Source: Rufibacter sp. DG15C (GTDB taxonomy: Bacteria; Bacteroidota; Bacteroidia; Cytophagales; Hymenobacteraceae). Taken from it: a stretch of DNA of 64,000 bases. Below are positions 41,883-49,602 of the stretch, one piece after another. Made by a program: the position numbers and the translations under genes. The stretch is from contig NZ_CP010776.1 of the NCBI RefSeq assembly GCF_001577755.1, positions 2,418,001 through 2,482,000 on the forward strand, in the 5' to 3' direction. Positions within the stretch are counted from its first letter, which is position 1. Every line of letters begins with the position of its first letter. The notes beneath the pieces were generated by a model. The model searched no databases. It was not told the DNA's origin and saw only the letters and a list, made by a program, of their open reading frames with translations.

Positions 41883-43115
41883 CTATAGACTGGCAATCTC
41901 CTTCGGGTAGCAGACGTAATATTTCTCCACTTTCCTGCTTAGGGCCTGTATGTTGGGCAGGTCAGAGGCCTGGGCCACGTCCACAATCTGGCTTTGTTTG
42001 GTGAGTACGTTGATATTCTCACCACCCGATTCATAGGCGTTGTTGCTTATTTTGCCGGTTACTACCAAGTAATGCACATCCTGCGGTGCCACGTTAAACT
42101 GCTCTTGGGCCAGTTCACGCACACCTTCCAAGAACTCAATCTCAAACGGAGTGGGGGACAGGATGATTTTGAACAGCTTCCGCTCTAAGAGGCAAACAGA
42201 GAGGTAGCTTAGAATCTTGTCCGGGTGCTCGGCCCAGGTTTTGATGCCGCCCCAAATGTCATAGTCATCCAAAGCGATAAACTTCTTGAGGATGCTTGGG
42301 TCGCGCTCAAAGTCCAAAATGGACAAAGACTCATGCAAAAAGAAGGTCAAAGCCGGGCTGGCAGGAACGGGCACGCCTTGTTGGGTCAGTTCGCGGGCGC
42401 GTTGCATTACTTTCATGACCATCTGCTCTGCGCTGGTGACGGTTTTGTGCATGTACACCTGCCAATACATGAGGCGGCGGCTTACCAAGAAGCTTTCAAT
42501 GGAATAGATGCCTTTCTCCTCCACCACCAGCTGGTCCTCGGCTACGTTGAGCATTTTTAATAGACGGTCGGCGCCAATCAAACCCTCAGACACACCCGTA
42601 TAGAAAGAGTCTCGGTTCAAGTAATCCAGGCGGTCTACGTCCAGTTGGCTGGACACGAGTTGGTGGAAGAAGTGACGCTCGTAACTGTCAGTGAAGATAT
42701 CAATAGCCAGTTGCAGCTTGCCATCAAACTCCTCATTGAGCAGTTGCATGATGTGCAGTGAAATCTGCTCATGCGGCACCTGGTCAAAAATAGCATGCTC
42801 CAGAGCATGTGAAAACGGACCGTGGCCCACGTCATGCAGGAGAATGGCCGCCATAGAGGCCTCACATTCCTTGTCAGAAATACGGTTATCTTTACCGCTC
42901 AGGCTCTGGATGGCAATGCTCATCAAGTGCATGGCCCCCAAGGCATGATGGAACCGTGTATGCAAGGCCCCAGGGTACACAAACTCAGTGAGGCCTAATT
43001 GCTTGATGCGTCTAAGGCGCTGAAAGTACGGGTGTTGGATGATGTCAAACAGCAGCTCAGAGGGGACCGTGATGAAGCCGTAGACTGGGTCGTTGAAGAT
43101 TTTTTTCTTATTCAA
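41883..43115 (-). CDS. HD-domain phosphohydrolase (dNTPase-like)
   Basis: A 410-residue cytoplasmic hydrolase of the HD superfamily. The metal site is formed by FHHALGAMHL (His), ILLHDVGHGPFSH (His-Asp) and a later Asp in SSQLDVDRLDYLNRDS. These features match the YdhJ/SAMHD1-like group, which cleaves deoxynucleoside triphosphates or related nucleotides; the actual substrate is unknown. It is divergent from porX with about 135 bp between the starts. Confidence 0.87.
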   Translation of the reverse strand: MNKKKIFNDPVYGFITVPSELLFDIIQHPYFQRLRRIKQLGLTEFVYPGALHTRFHHALGAMHLMSIAIQSLSGKDNRISDKECEASMAAILLHDVGHGPFSHALEHAIFDQVPHEQISLHIMQLLNEEFDGKLQLAIDIFTDSYERHFFHQLVSSQLDVDRLDYLNRDSFYTGVSEGLIGADRLLKMLNVAEDQLVVEEKGIYSIESFLVSRRLMYWQVYMHKTVTSAEQMVMKVMQRARELTQQGVPVPASPALTFFLHESLSILDFERDPSILKKFIALDDYDIWGGIKTWAEHPDKILSYLSVCLLERKLFKIILSPTPFEIEFLEGVRELAQEQFNVAPQDVHYLVVTGKISNNAYESGGENINVLTKQSQIVDVAQASDLPNIQALSRKVEKYYVCYPKEIASL

Positions 43116-43250
43116 GATAACTAAGTTCTTCTGTGTCCGTTGTCGGTAATTGTATAGTTGTGCGATTTATACGGAAGAACCCTCTAAAAGGAGGCGTTTT
43201 GCGTGCCGCACAATCCCCCAGCCAACACTAACTATGAAAAAAATATAGCC

Positions 43251-44813
43251 ATGCAAAGATATACTATTTTGTGGGCGGATGATGAGATTGACTTGCTCAA
43301 GCCTCATATTCTCTTTTTAGAAGAACGCGGCTATGACGTCACGCCCGTGAACAGCGGCGCTGATGCCATAGAGAAGGTGCAGGAACAGAACTTCGACATT
43401 GTTTTCCTGGATGAGAACATGCCGGGCATCTCTGGTTTGGAGGCACTCTCCGAGATCAAATCCCTGCGTCCTTTGTTGCCGGTGGTCATGATCACCAAAA
43501 GCGAGGAAGAGCACATCATGGAAGAGGCCATCGGTTCTAAGATTGCCGACTACCTCATCAAGCCCATCAACCCTAACCAAATCCTGCTTTCAGTGAAGCG
43601 GATCCTGGACAACCGCCGTCTGGTAGAGGAGAAAACCAACAGTTCCTATCAGCGCGATTTCAGGATGCTGGGCATGGCGTTTGGTGAGCGTCTCAATTAC
43701 CAGGAGTGGGCCGATGTCTACAAGAAACTGGTGTACTGGGAACTGGAAATTGCTGAGACCGAGGGCAAAAGCATGGCCGACGTGATCAACATGCAGAAGG
43801 ACGAGGCCAATACCAACTTCGCCAAGTTCATCATGGACAACTATGAGGAGTGGGTGAACGATGAGACGGATGAAATTCCGTTGATGAGCCATAAGCTTTT
43901 CAAAGACCGCGTCTTCCCGATGATGAAGGAAAGCGATACGCCCATCTACTTTGTCCTGATTGACAACCTGCGCTATGACCAATGGAAGGTTTTGGAGCCC
44001 ATCATCACGGACTATTTCAACGTGGAGAACGAGGAGATGTACTACTCCATTCTGCCTACCACCACCGCCTACGCACGTAACGCCATCTTCTCAGGCATGC
44101 TTCCGGCAGAAATCGCCAAGAAATACCCCAACCTGTGGGTGTCAGACGACGAGGAGGAAGGCAAGAACATGCACGAAGAAGATTTCCTAGAGATACAGCT
44201 GCAGCAGAACAACATCAAAGAGAAGTTCAGCTACAACAAGATCACCAACATTACGGCTGGTAAGGAATTAGTGGCCAAGATGAGCAACCTGGAGTCTAAC
44301 AAACTCAACGTGATCGTCTACAACTTCGTAGACATGCTCTCACATGCGCGCACAGACATGCAGATGATTAGAGAACTAGCCGCCGATGAGGCCGCCTACC
44401 GCTCCTTAACGCGTTCATGGTTCATGCACTCGCCGCTGTTTGATACCTTAAAAGCCATTGCAGAGAAGAAGGGTCGCCTGATTATCACCACAGACCACGG
44501 CACGGTGCGCGTGAAAAAGCCGTTCAAAATCATTGGTGACCGCAACACCAACACCAACCTGCGTTACAAACACGGCAAGAACCTAGGCTTTACAGAGAAG
44601 GACGTGCTAGTATGCCGCAAGCCTGAGCGCTTCCATCTGCCCAAGGCCAATGTGTCTACGGCGTACGTGTTTGCCATGAACGACGACTTCTTCGCCTACC
44701 CCAACAACTACAACTACTACGTCAATTATTACAAAGACACGTTCCAGCACGGCGGCGTCTCTTTAGAAGAAACCATTATTCCATTTGTTACCCTTAGCTC
44801 TAAAAATGCCTGA
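43251..44813 (+). CDS. porX: T9SS response regulator PorX (receiver plus PglZ phosphatase-like domain)
   Basis: A 520-residue two-domain regulator. The receiver (1-~120) has the acidic pair Asp10/Asp11, the phospho-acceptor Asp54 in VFLDENMPG and Lys83 in MITKSEE. After a helical linker comes a PglZ/alkaline-phosphatase-superfamily domain (~210-515) with YFVLIDNLRYDQW (catalytic Asp/Asn), PTTTAYARNAIFSGMLP and ITTDHGTVRVK. In Porphyromonas and Flavobacterium PorX controls type IX secretion with PorY and hydrolyses signalling nucleotides. The start at 43251 (MQRYTIL) fits the receiver. It overlaps tsaE by 8 bp. Confidence 0.93.
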   Translation: MQRYTILWADDEIDLLKPHILFLEERGYDVTPVNSGADAIEKVQEQNFDIVFLDENMPGISGLEALSEIKSLRPLLPVVMITKSEEEHIMEEAIGSKIADYLIKPINPNQILLSVKRILDNRRLVEEKTNSSYQRDFRMLGMAFGERLNYQEWADVYKKLVYWELEIAETEGKSMADVINMQKDEANTNFAKFIMDNYEEWVNDETDEIPLMSHKLFKDRVFPMMKESDTPIYFVLIDNLRYDQWKVLEPIITDYFNVENEEMYYSILPTTTAYARNAIFSGMLPAEIAKKYPNLWVSDDEEEGKNMHEEDFLEIQLQQNNIKEKFSYNKITNITAGKELVAKMSNLESNKLNVIVYNFVDMLSHARTDMQMIRELAADEAAYRSLTRSWFMHSPLFDTLKAIAEKKGRLIITTDHGTVRVKKPFKIIGDRNTNTNLRYKHGKNLGFTEKDVLVCRKPERFHLPKANVSTAYVFAMNDDFFAYPNNYNYYVNYYKDTFQHGGVSLEETIIPFVTLSSKNA

Positions 44814-45273
44814 CCCACTGGTGCAGGAACGCACCTTACAGATTTCCTCTAAAGCAGAATTGCCCCAGGCCGCTGCTGATTTTTTGGCATTTATCGGTCA
44901 AAAAAGAATAATTTTGTTTGAAGGCGAGATGGCGGCGGGTAAAACCACGTTTATCAAGGCGATATGTGCGGCCAAAGGCGTGCAAGAACACGTAAGCAGT
45001 CCCACATTTGCCTTGGTCAATGAGTATGAGGCCGCCCGCGGCGAGGTCATCTATCATTTCGATTTTTATCGGATTGACGACCCCGCTGAGGCTCTGGACA
45101 TTGGGGTGCTGGAATATTTTCATTCTGACAACCTGTGCCTCATAGAGTGGCCCTCAAAAATTGAGAACCTGCTGCCAGAGGAGGGTGTTCTAGTAACTAT
45201 TACACCCGGTCCGCAGGAAGAAGCGCGAATCATACAAATGAGAGCTTATGGAGGAAATGACGGAAAGTTCTAA
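44806..45273 (+). CDS. tsaE: tRNA threonylcarbamoyladenosine ATPase subunit TsaE
   Basis: A 155-residue P-loop ATPase that works with TsaB, TsaC and TsaD to make t6A37 in tRNAs. Walker A is GEMAAGKTTF (40-49); the following SSPTFALVNEY, IYHFDFYRI and LIEWPSKIENLLP segments are the family core. The ATG at 44806 overlaps the porX stop, and alanine dehydrogenase starts within its last codons, so porX-tsaE-ald is one operon. Confidence 0.95.
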   Translation: MPDPLVQERTLQISSKAELPQAAADFLAFIGQKRIILFEGEMAAGKTTFIKAICAAKGVQEHVSSPTFALVNEYEAARGEVIYHFDFYRIDDPAEALDIGVLEYFHSDNLCLIEWPSKIENLLPEEGVLVTITPGPQEEARIIQMRAYGGNDGKF

Positions 45274-46486
45274 CGGGTTTGAGGCCCTGACCAAGGCCAC
45301 CGCCCGTAGCCTAATGCCCAAGGAATCCATGCTGGCCGTGGAGACGCGCAAGCGCAACCTGTTCATTGGCATCCCAAAGGAATCTTCTCTGCAAGAGAAC
45401 CGCATTGGCCTTACCCCAGAGTCTGTAAAGCAATTGGTAGACCACGGTCATGAAATCTGGATAGAATCTGGCGCCGGTGGGCCTTCTAAATACTCTGACC
45501 ATGAATTCTCTGAGGCTGGCGCTCAAATAGTATACTCCACCAAGGAAGTCTATGAGGCAGACATCGTCCTAAAGATTGCTCCGCCCACCTTAGATGAAAT
45601 AGAACTCTTCAGGCCAGGTCAGACGCTCATTTCTGCCTTGCAGATTGGCAGCCTTACTTCTGAATATATTGGGGCGCTCTCCCGTAAGAAAATAAGCGCC
45701 ATCTCCTTTGAGCTCCTCAAAGACAAATCTGAGTCCAGACCTGTAGTGCGGGCCATGAGCGAGATTGCCGGCAGTACCGTCATGCTTATTGCCGCCGAGT
45801 ACCTGAGCAGCGGGAAAGAAGGAAAAGGCGTCATACTGGGCGGTATCACGGGCGTGCCTCCGTCCAAGGTGGTCATCATTGGAGCCGGCACTGTGGCCGA
45901 ATACGCCACCCGCGCCGCCCTAGGTCTCGGGGCCGAGGTAAAGGTGTTTGACAACCATCTTTATAAGCTGAGAAGGCTCAAGCACAACGTAGGCGCCCAG
46001 ATTTTCACCTCCACGCTAGACAATACCATCTTACACAAAGAGATACAGGACGCAGACGTGGTCATTGGCGCTGTCACCGCTGAGGAAGGCCAGGTGCCCT
46101 GCATGATCGCCGAAGAAGTAGTGGCCAAGATGACGCCCGGCTCGGTGATTATTGACGTGAGCATTGACGAAGGCGGCTGTTTTGAAACTTCAGAGATGAC
46201 CACCCACAATAGGCCGGTTTACCGCAAATATGACGTGATTCATTACTGCGTGCCCAACATTCCATCGCGCGTGCCCCGCACCGCCACCAAAGCGCTGAGC
46301 AACATCTTCACGCCCATGTTCCTGGAGATTTCCAAGCACGGCGGCATCAATGAAGTATTGTTCACGCATGAGCATTACCGCAGCGGGGTCTACATCTACA
46401 AAGGGAGCCTCACCAACGCCGCCATCGCCAAGAAATTCAACATGCGTTACAAGGAGTTGAGCCTGATGATCGCCGTGCGAAACTAG
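45248..46486 (+). CDS. ald: Alanine dehydrogenase
   Basis: A 412-residue NAD enzyme of the alanine dehydrogenase/transhydrogenase group, which interconverts alanine and pyruvate plus ammonia. Substrate-site segments are IGIPKESSLQENRIGLTPES (Arg) and SALQIGSL; the NAD fold has VVIIGAGTVAEYATRAALGLGAEV; the C-terminal part has HYCVPNIPSRVPRTA. It carries ~35 extra residues before the IGIPKE motif compared with typical Ald proteins, which may be genuine or may reflect use of a later start. It overlaps tsaE by 26 bp. Confidence 0.9.
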   Translation: MEEMTESSNGFEALTKATARSLMPKESMLAVETRKRNLFIGIPKESSLQENRIGLTPESVKQLVDHGHEIWIESGAGGPSKYSDHEFSEAGAQIVYSTKEVYEADIVLKIAPPTLDEIELFRPGQTLISALQIGSLTSEYIGALSRKKISAISFELLKDKSESRPVVRAMSEIAGSTVMLIAAEYLSSGKEGKGVILGGITGVPPSKVVIIGAGTVAEYATRAALGLGAEVKVFDNHLYKLRRLKHNVGAQIFTSTLDNTILHKEIQDADVVIGAVTAEEGQVPCMIAEEVVAKMTPGSVIIDVSIDEGGCFETSEMTTHNRPVYRKYDVIHYCVPNIPSRVPRTATKALSNIFTPMFLEISKHGGINEVLFTHEHYRSGVYIYKGSLTNAAIAKKFNMRYKELSLMIAVRN

Positions 46487-46540
46487 GAGCAGGTTTTTCT
46501 GGATTTATCTCGATTTTCAGGATTTAAAGTAAAATAGTAG

Positions 46541-46588
46541 AGGTCCGTTTTTGGCCTGTTTCCATGGAAACAGGCCAAAAACGGACCT
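46541..46588. repeat. Dispersed palindrome copy 18 (48-bp, perfect)
   Basis: All 24 base pairs match, from AGGTCCGTTTTTGGCC to its exact complement, with CCATGG at the centre. It is the best-preserved copy, 54 bp after the ald stop codon. Confidence 0.95.
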
Positions 46589-46777
46589 CTTGGTTTAAGG
46601 CTCATCGCCTTGAGGAACAAGATTAGTGCGGATTGATTTTGCAAAGGATGTTGAGATCAGGCACCGCCTTGTCTCTTACGCATTGCGGCCACAAGCTTTG
46701 TGCAAACACTAGTAGACACTGGTCCAATAAGTAATCAGTGACTTTTTCCAAACAACAATTGACAGTCAACAATTAGC
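46589..46777. other. Intergenic stretch without gene
   Basis: No reading frame or RNA gene seen. It contains low-complexity strings of the ACAATTGACAGTCAACAATT type also found in other gaps. Confidence 0.4.
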
Positions 46778-46815
46778 CATTTTCAGCCTGTTTCCCAGAA
46801 AATAAGCCAAAAACG
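46778..46815. repeat. Dispersed palindrome copy 19
   Basis: CATTTTCAGCCTGTTT...AAATAAGCCAAAAACG, 9 bp from the stop codon of the minus-strand flavin reductase gene. Confidence 0.8.
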
Positions 46816-46824
46816 GAAGGTTGG

Positions 46825-47730
46825 TTACCCTTTCGGCTGGGCCAAAAGCAACACCTTCCAGGCATCTTGCACGCGTCCTTCCTCCAATAGTTTCTGTGCG
46901 AAGAGGTGCAGTTGGCGCTCCTGTTCCTGCGGGTCCTGGGCGTGGGTTTGCAGCATGTAGCGGAGCATGGGCTCATGTTCGTAGGCCTGCAGTTCTTCTG
47001 GCGTGGGCATGGCTTCGGTGTTGCCAAGGCGGGCCAGGTTGTTGCCAGTTAGGACTGTGCTGGTCCGGATGTGGGCGGGCAGTTGGTCAATGCCCATGCC
47101 TTTGGACTGCAAGGGCTTAGGCAGTTCAAAAAGGCAGTCCCCGTTGGCGCGCAGGTACCAGTCACCGCCTAGTCTAGCCACGGCGTCCAGCTTGAATGGG
47201 TCAATTTTCTTACCGTCTGGGCCCAGGATGTTCTCATTCACGTGCAGCAACACCGCCTCGCAAATGACCAAATTGGCCGCGCCGCCCTTGTCGCCAATGG
47301 GTTTCACCTCCAGCACTTTGCACTCAAAGGCCGCAGGCGCCTCGGCCACGCGGGGAGGGGCAATTAAGGTAGAAGCCACCGGCGTCAGGCCCGACTTAGT
47401 GAATTCGTTGACCCCGCGGTCATACTCAGTAGAGGCCAGGGACATCTGCTCCACAATGGAGTAGTTGCAGATGTTGATGACCACCTCGCCGGTTTCCAGC
47501 ACGTTGTCCAGCGTGTGCTTGCCAGAGTTGTCGCGCACGCGGCGGGCAGGGGAGAAGATGAGCACCGGCGGATTGGACCCGAAGCAGTTGAAGAAGCTGA
47601 ACGGGCTCAGGTTCACGTTTCCTTCTTTGTCTACGGTGCTGGCAAACGCGATGGGCCGGGGTGCAATGGCACCCAACATCAAGGCATGAAACTCACCAGT
47701 AGAAATCTCTTTCGGGTAAAAAACTTTCAC
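46825..47730 (-). CDS. Flavin reductase-like FMN-binding protein
   Basis: A 301-residue protein of the flavin reductase-like (split beta-barrel FMN) family. The core is the first ~200 residues: HALMLGAIAPRPIAFASTVD, NVNLSPFSFFNCFGSNPPVL, VINICNYSIVEQM. A helical extension with Gln/Glu-rich repeats (~225-295) follows. It is next to fumarylacetoacetase on the same strand, and such flavoproteins are frequently encoded with homogentisate-pathway genes in Bacteroidota, so a role in aromatic amino acid breakdown is likely; the reaction is not known. Confidence 0.85.
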   Translation of the reverse strand: MKVFYPKEISTGEFHALMLGAIAPRPIAFASTVDKEGNVNLSPFSFFNCFGSNPPVLIFSPARRVRDNSGKHTLDNVLETGEVVINICNYSIVEQMSLASTEYDRGVNEFTKSGLTPVASTLIAPPRVAEAPAAFECKVLEVKPIGDKGGAANLVICEAVLLHVNENILGPDGKKIDPFKLDAVARLGGDWYLRANGDCLFELPKPLQSKGMGIDQLPAHIRTSTVLTGNNLARLGNTEAMPTPEELQAYEHEPMLRYMLQTHAQDPQEQERQLHLFAQKLLEEGRVQDAWKVLLLAQPKG

Positions 47731-47739
47731 TTTCTATTA

Positions 47740-47815
47740 TTTGAAGATGTGGAGATTTGAGAATTTGGAGATGTGTAAAGGAGGAAAGTCAATTCCAAAT
47801 CTCCACATCTTCAAA
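47740..47815. repeat. Long inverted repeat between flavin reductase and fahA
   Basis: A 20-base arm at 47740-47759 (TTTGAAGATGTGGAGATTTG) is exactly complementary to 47796-47815. The 36-base loop contains a further copy of the motif (AATTTGGAGATGTG). Related sequence occurs at about 28835-28865. Confidence 0.85.
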
Positions 47816-47827
47816 TTTTCAAATCAA

Positions 47828-49105
47828 TTAAATAGCAGGAAGAATCTTAGCTTTTACTTCCCCGAAGCCCACGCGCACGCCATTTTTCTCGGCGTGGCCC
47901 CGCATGGTGATGGTGTCACCGTCATGGATGAACTTGCGCTCAGAGCCGTCCGGCAGTGTTAGGGGTTTGGTGCCGCGCCAGGTCAGTTCCAGCATGGAGC
48001 CGTAGGAGTCTGGCGTAGGGCCTGAGATGGTGCCCGAGGCGTACATGTCGCCCACCTCCAGGTTACAGCCATTGATGGTGTGGTGCGCCAGCTGCTGGTT
48101 CATGTTCCAGTACATGTACTTGTAGTTAGAACGGCAAATCACGGCCTCCTGCGCCATCGTAGCCGACTTGAGGGTCACTTCCAGCTGGATGTCCAGGTTC
48201 TTTTCACCGCTGTACTCCAGGTAAGGCAATACCGGCGGGTCCTGCACCGGCCCCGGTACCCTGAAGGGCTCCAAGGCATCTAGCGTCACTACCCACGGGG
48301 AGATAGAAGACGCGAAGTTCTTGGCCAGAAACGGTCCCAAGGGTACATATTCCCAGCTTTGAATATCCCGGGCAGACCAGTCATTGAACAACACCATGCC
48401 AAAGATATGCTCCTCGGCCTCTAGCGTGGTAATGCTGGAGCCCAGTTCAGTGGCTTTGCCTGTGATGAAGGCTACCTCCAACTCAAAATCAAGCTGTTTG
48501 GTGGGCCCGAAGATAGGAGCGGGCGCATCGGCGGGTTTGGTCTGTCCTTTGGGGCGGCGCACCGGCACCCCAGACGGGATGATGGACGAGGCCCGGCCAT
48601 GGTAGCCCACGGGCAGGTGTTTCCAGTTGGGCAACAAGGCGTTGGCCGGGTCTCTAAACATGGTGCCCACGTTAGTGGCATGTTCCATGCTGGAATAAAA
48701 ATCTGTGTAGTTGGGTACCTTCACCGGCATCAGCATCTGGGTATCCTTCTGCTTTACCAGGCACTCGGCCATTAATTCGCGGTTGTCTCTAATTTCTGGG
48801 TTGTCATTTCGCAACAGCTCAGAGATGCGGTCCCGTACCTGGCGCCAGATGGGACGGCCCAAGGCAATGAACTCATTGAGGTACAGCCTATGGAAAACGG
48901 TGGGGTCCTCCACATCCAGCATGTCAAACAGGCCGTGCTGGGTCAATACATACACGTCCAGCACGTAGTCGCCAATGGCCACGCCAACGCGCGGGTCACG
49001 GTCCTCGGTCTGGAAAATGCCGAAAGGGAGGTTCTGTATCTGAAAGTCACTCTCTGGCGCAATCTGAATCCAGGAATGTAGGGATGGGTCGTTGGCTCTA
49101 ATCAT
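47828..49105 (-). CDS. fahA: Fumarylacetoacetase
   Basis: A 425-residue cytoplasmic enzyme that splits fumarylacetoacetate to fumarate and acetoacetate, the last step of tyrosine breakdown. The N-terminal SH3-like domain has LPFGIFQTEDRDPRVGVAIGD; the catalytic domain has YTDFYSSMEHATNVG (Asp and catalytic His), LPVGYHGRASSI, ELEVAFITGK (metal Glu) and NDWSARDIQSWEYVPLGPF. The start at 49105 (MIRANDPSLHSW) is preferred over 49153, which would overlap the promoter-like element at 49130. Confidence 0.94.
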   Translation of the reverse strand: MIRANDPSLHSWIQIAPESDFQIQNLPFGIFQTEDRDPRVGVAIGDYVLDVYVLTQHGLFDMLDVEDPTVFHRLYLNEFIALGRPIWRQVRDRISELLRNDNPEIRDNRELMAECLVKQKDTQMLMPVKVPNYTDFYSSMEHATNVGTMFRDPANALLPNWKHLPVGYHGRASSIIPSGVPVRRPKGQTKPADAPAPIFGPTKQLDFELEVAFITGKATELGSSITTLEAEEHIFGMVLFNDWSARDIQSWEYVPLGPFLAKNFASSISPWVVTLDALEPFRVPGPVQDPPVLPYLEYSGEKNLDIQLEVTLKSATMAQEAVICRSNYKYMYWNMNQQLAHHTINGCNLEVGDMYASGTISGPTPDSYGSMLELTWRGTKPLTLPDGSERKFIHDGDTITMRGHAEKNGVRVGFGEVKAKILPAI

Positions 49106-49129
49106 ACAATCATGACATAGGTTGGTAAA

Positions 49130-49137
49130 CAAAGATA
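49130..49137 (-). promoter_or_regulatory. -7 promoter element for fahA
   Basis: Reads TATCTTTG on the minus strand, 24 bp before the fahA ATG. Confidence 0.55.
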
Positions 49138-49197
49138 GCGACCTTCCCGACAATTCAGAAGTTTACACAGAATGAGTAGGGATTTTCCGGAGTGAGT

Positions 49198-49235
49198 CGT
49201 TTTTGGCCTCTTTTCTAATAAACAGGCCAAAAACT
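49198..49235. repeat. Dispersed palindrome copy 20
   Basis: CGTTTTTGGCCTCTTT...AAACAGGCCAAAAACT, directly next to the terminator of the nifU-mrp operon. Confidence 0.83.
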
Positions 49236-49240
49236 GAAAA

Positions 49241-49284
49241 CCCGCGGCGTGTTCAGGACATTATATTCCTGAACACGCCGCGGG
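49241..49284 (-). terminator. Strong GC-rich terminator of the nifU-mrp operon
   Basis: CCCGCGGCGTGTTCAGGA and its exact complement form an 18-bp stem with an 8-base loop; on the minus strand TTTTCAGTTTTT follows. Confidence 0.88.
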
Positions 49285-49319
49285 CGTATTTCTATGGTTG
49301 AAATTCTAACTCAGAAACC

Positions 49320-49598
49320 TTACACGAAGCTCTCAGAGATAGGCGTCAGGTTTACGGCCACCACTCCTTTAATCTCAGGAACGGCTTTCATGATGGCTTG
49401 CTCAATGCCGCCTTTAAAGGTCATGGCAGACATAGGACAGGTGCCGCAGGCGCCCACCAACTCCAACTGCACAATCTTCTCCTCGGTGATTTCCAGTACC
49501 TTCACGTCGCCGCCGTCTGTTTTCAAGTATGGACGGATGGAGTCCAAAGCCTGCTCTACCTGAAGAAGCAATATCTCATTCAATGCGCTCTCTGCCAT
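49320..49598 (-). CDS. NifU C-terminal-domain Fe-S carrier
   Basis: A 92-residue free-standing NifU C-domain (Nfu type), which holds a transient [4Fe-4S] cluster between two subunits and passes it to target proteins. The ligand pair is GACGTCP (Cys51 and Cys54), preceded by the IRPYLKTDGGDVKVLEI segment. The gene lies 4 bp downstream of the mrp gene and is co-transcribed with it, matching a joint role in Fe-S delivery. Confidence 0.93.
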   Translation of the reverse strand: MAESALNEILLLQVEQALDSIRPYLKTDGGDVKVLEITEEKIVQLELVGACGTCPMSAMTFKGGIEQAIMKAVPEIKGVVAVNLTPISESFV

Positions 49599-49602
49599 TT
49601 TC

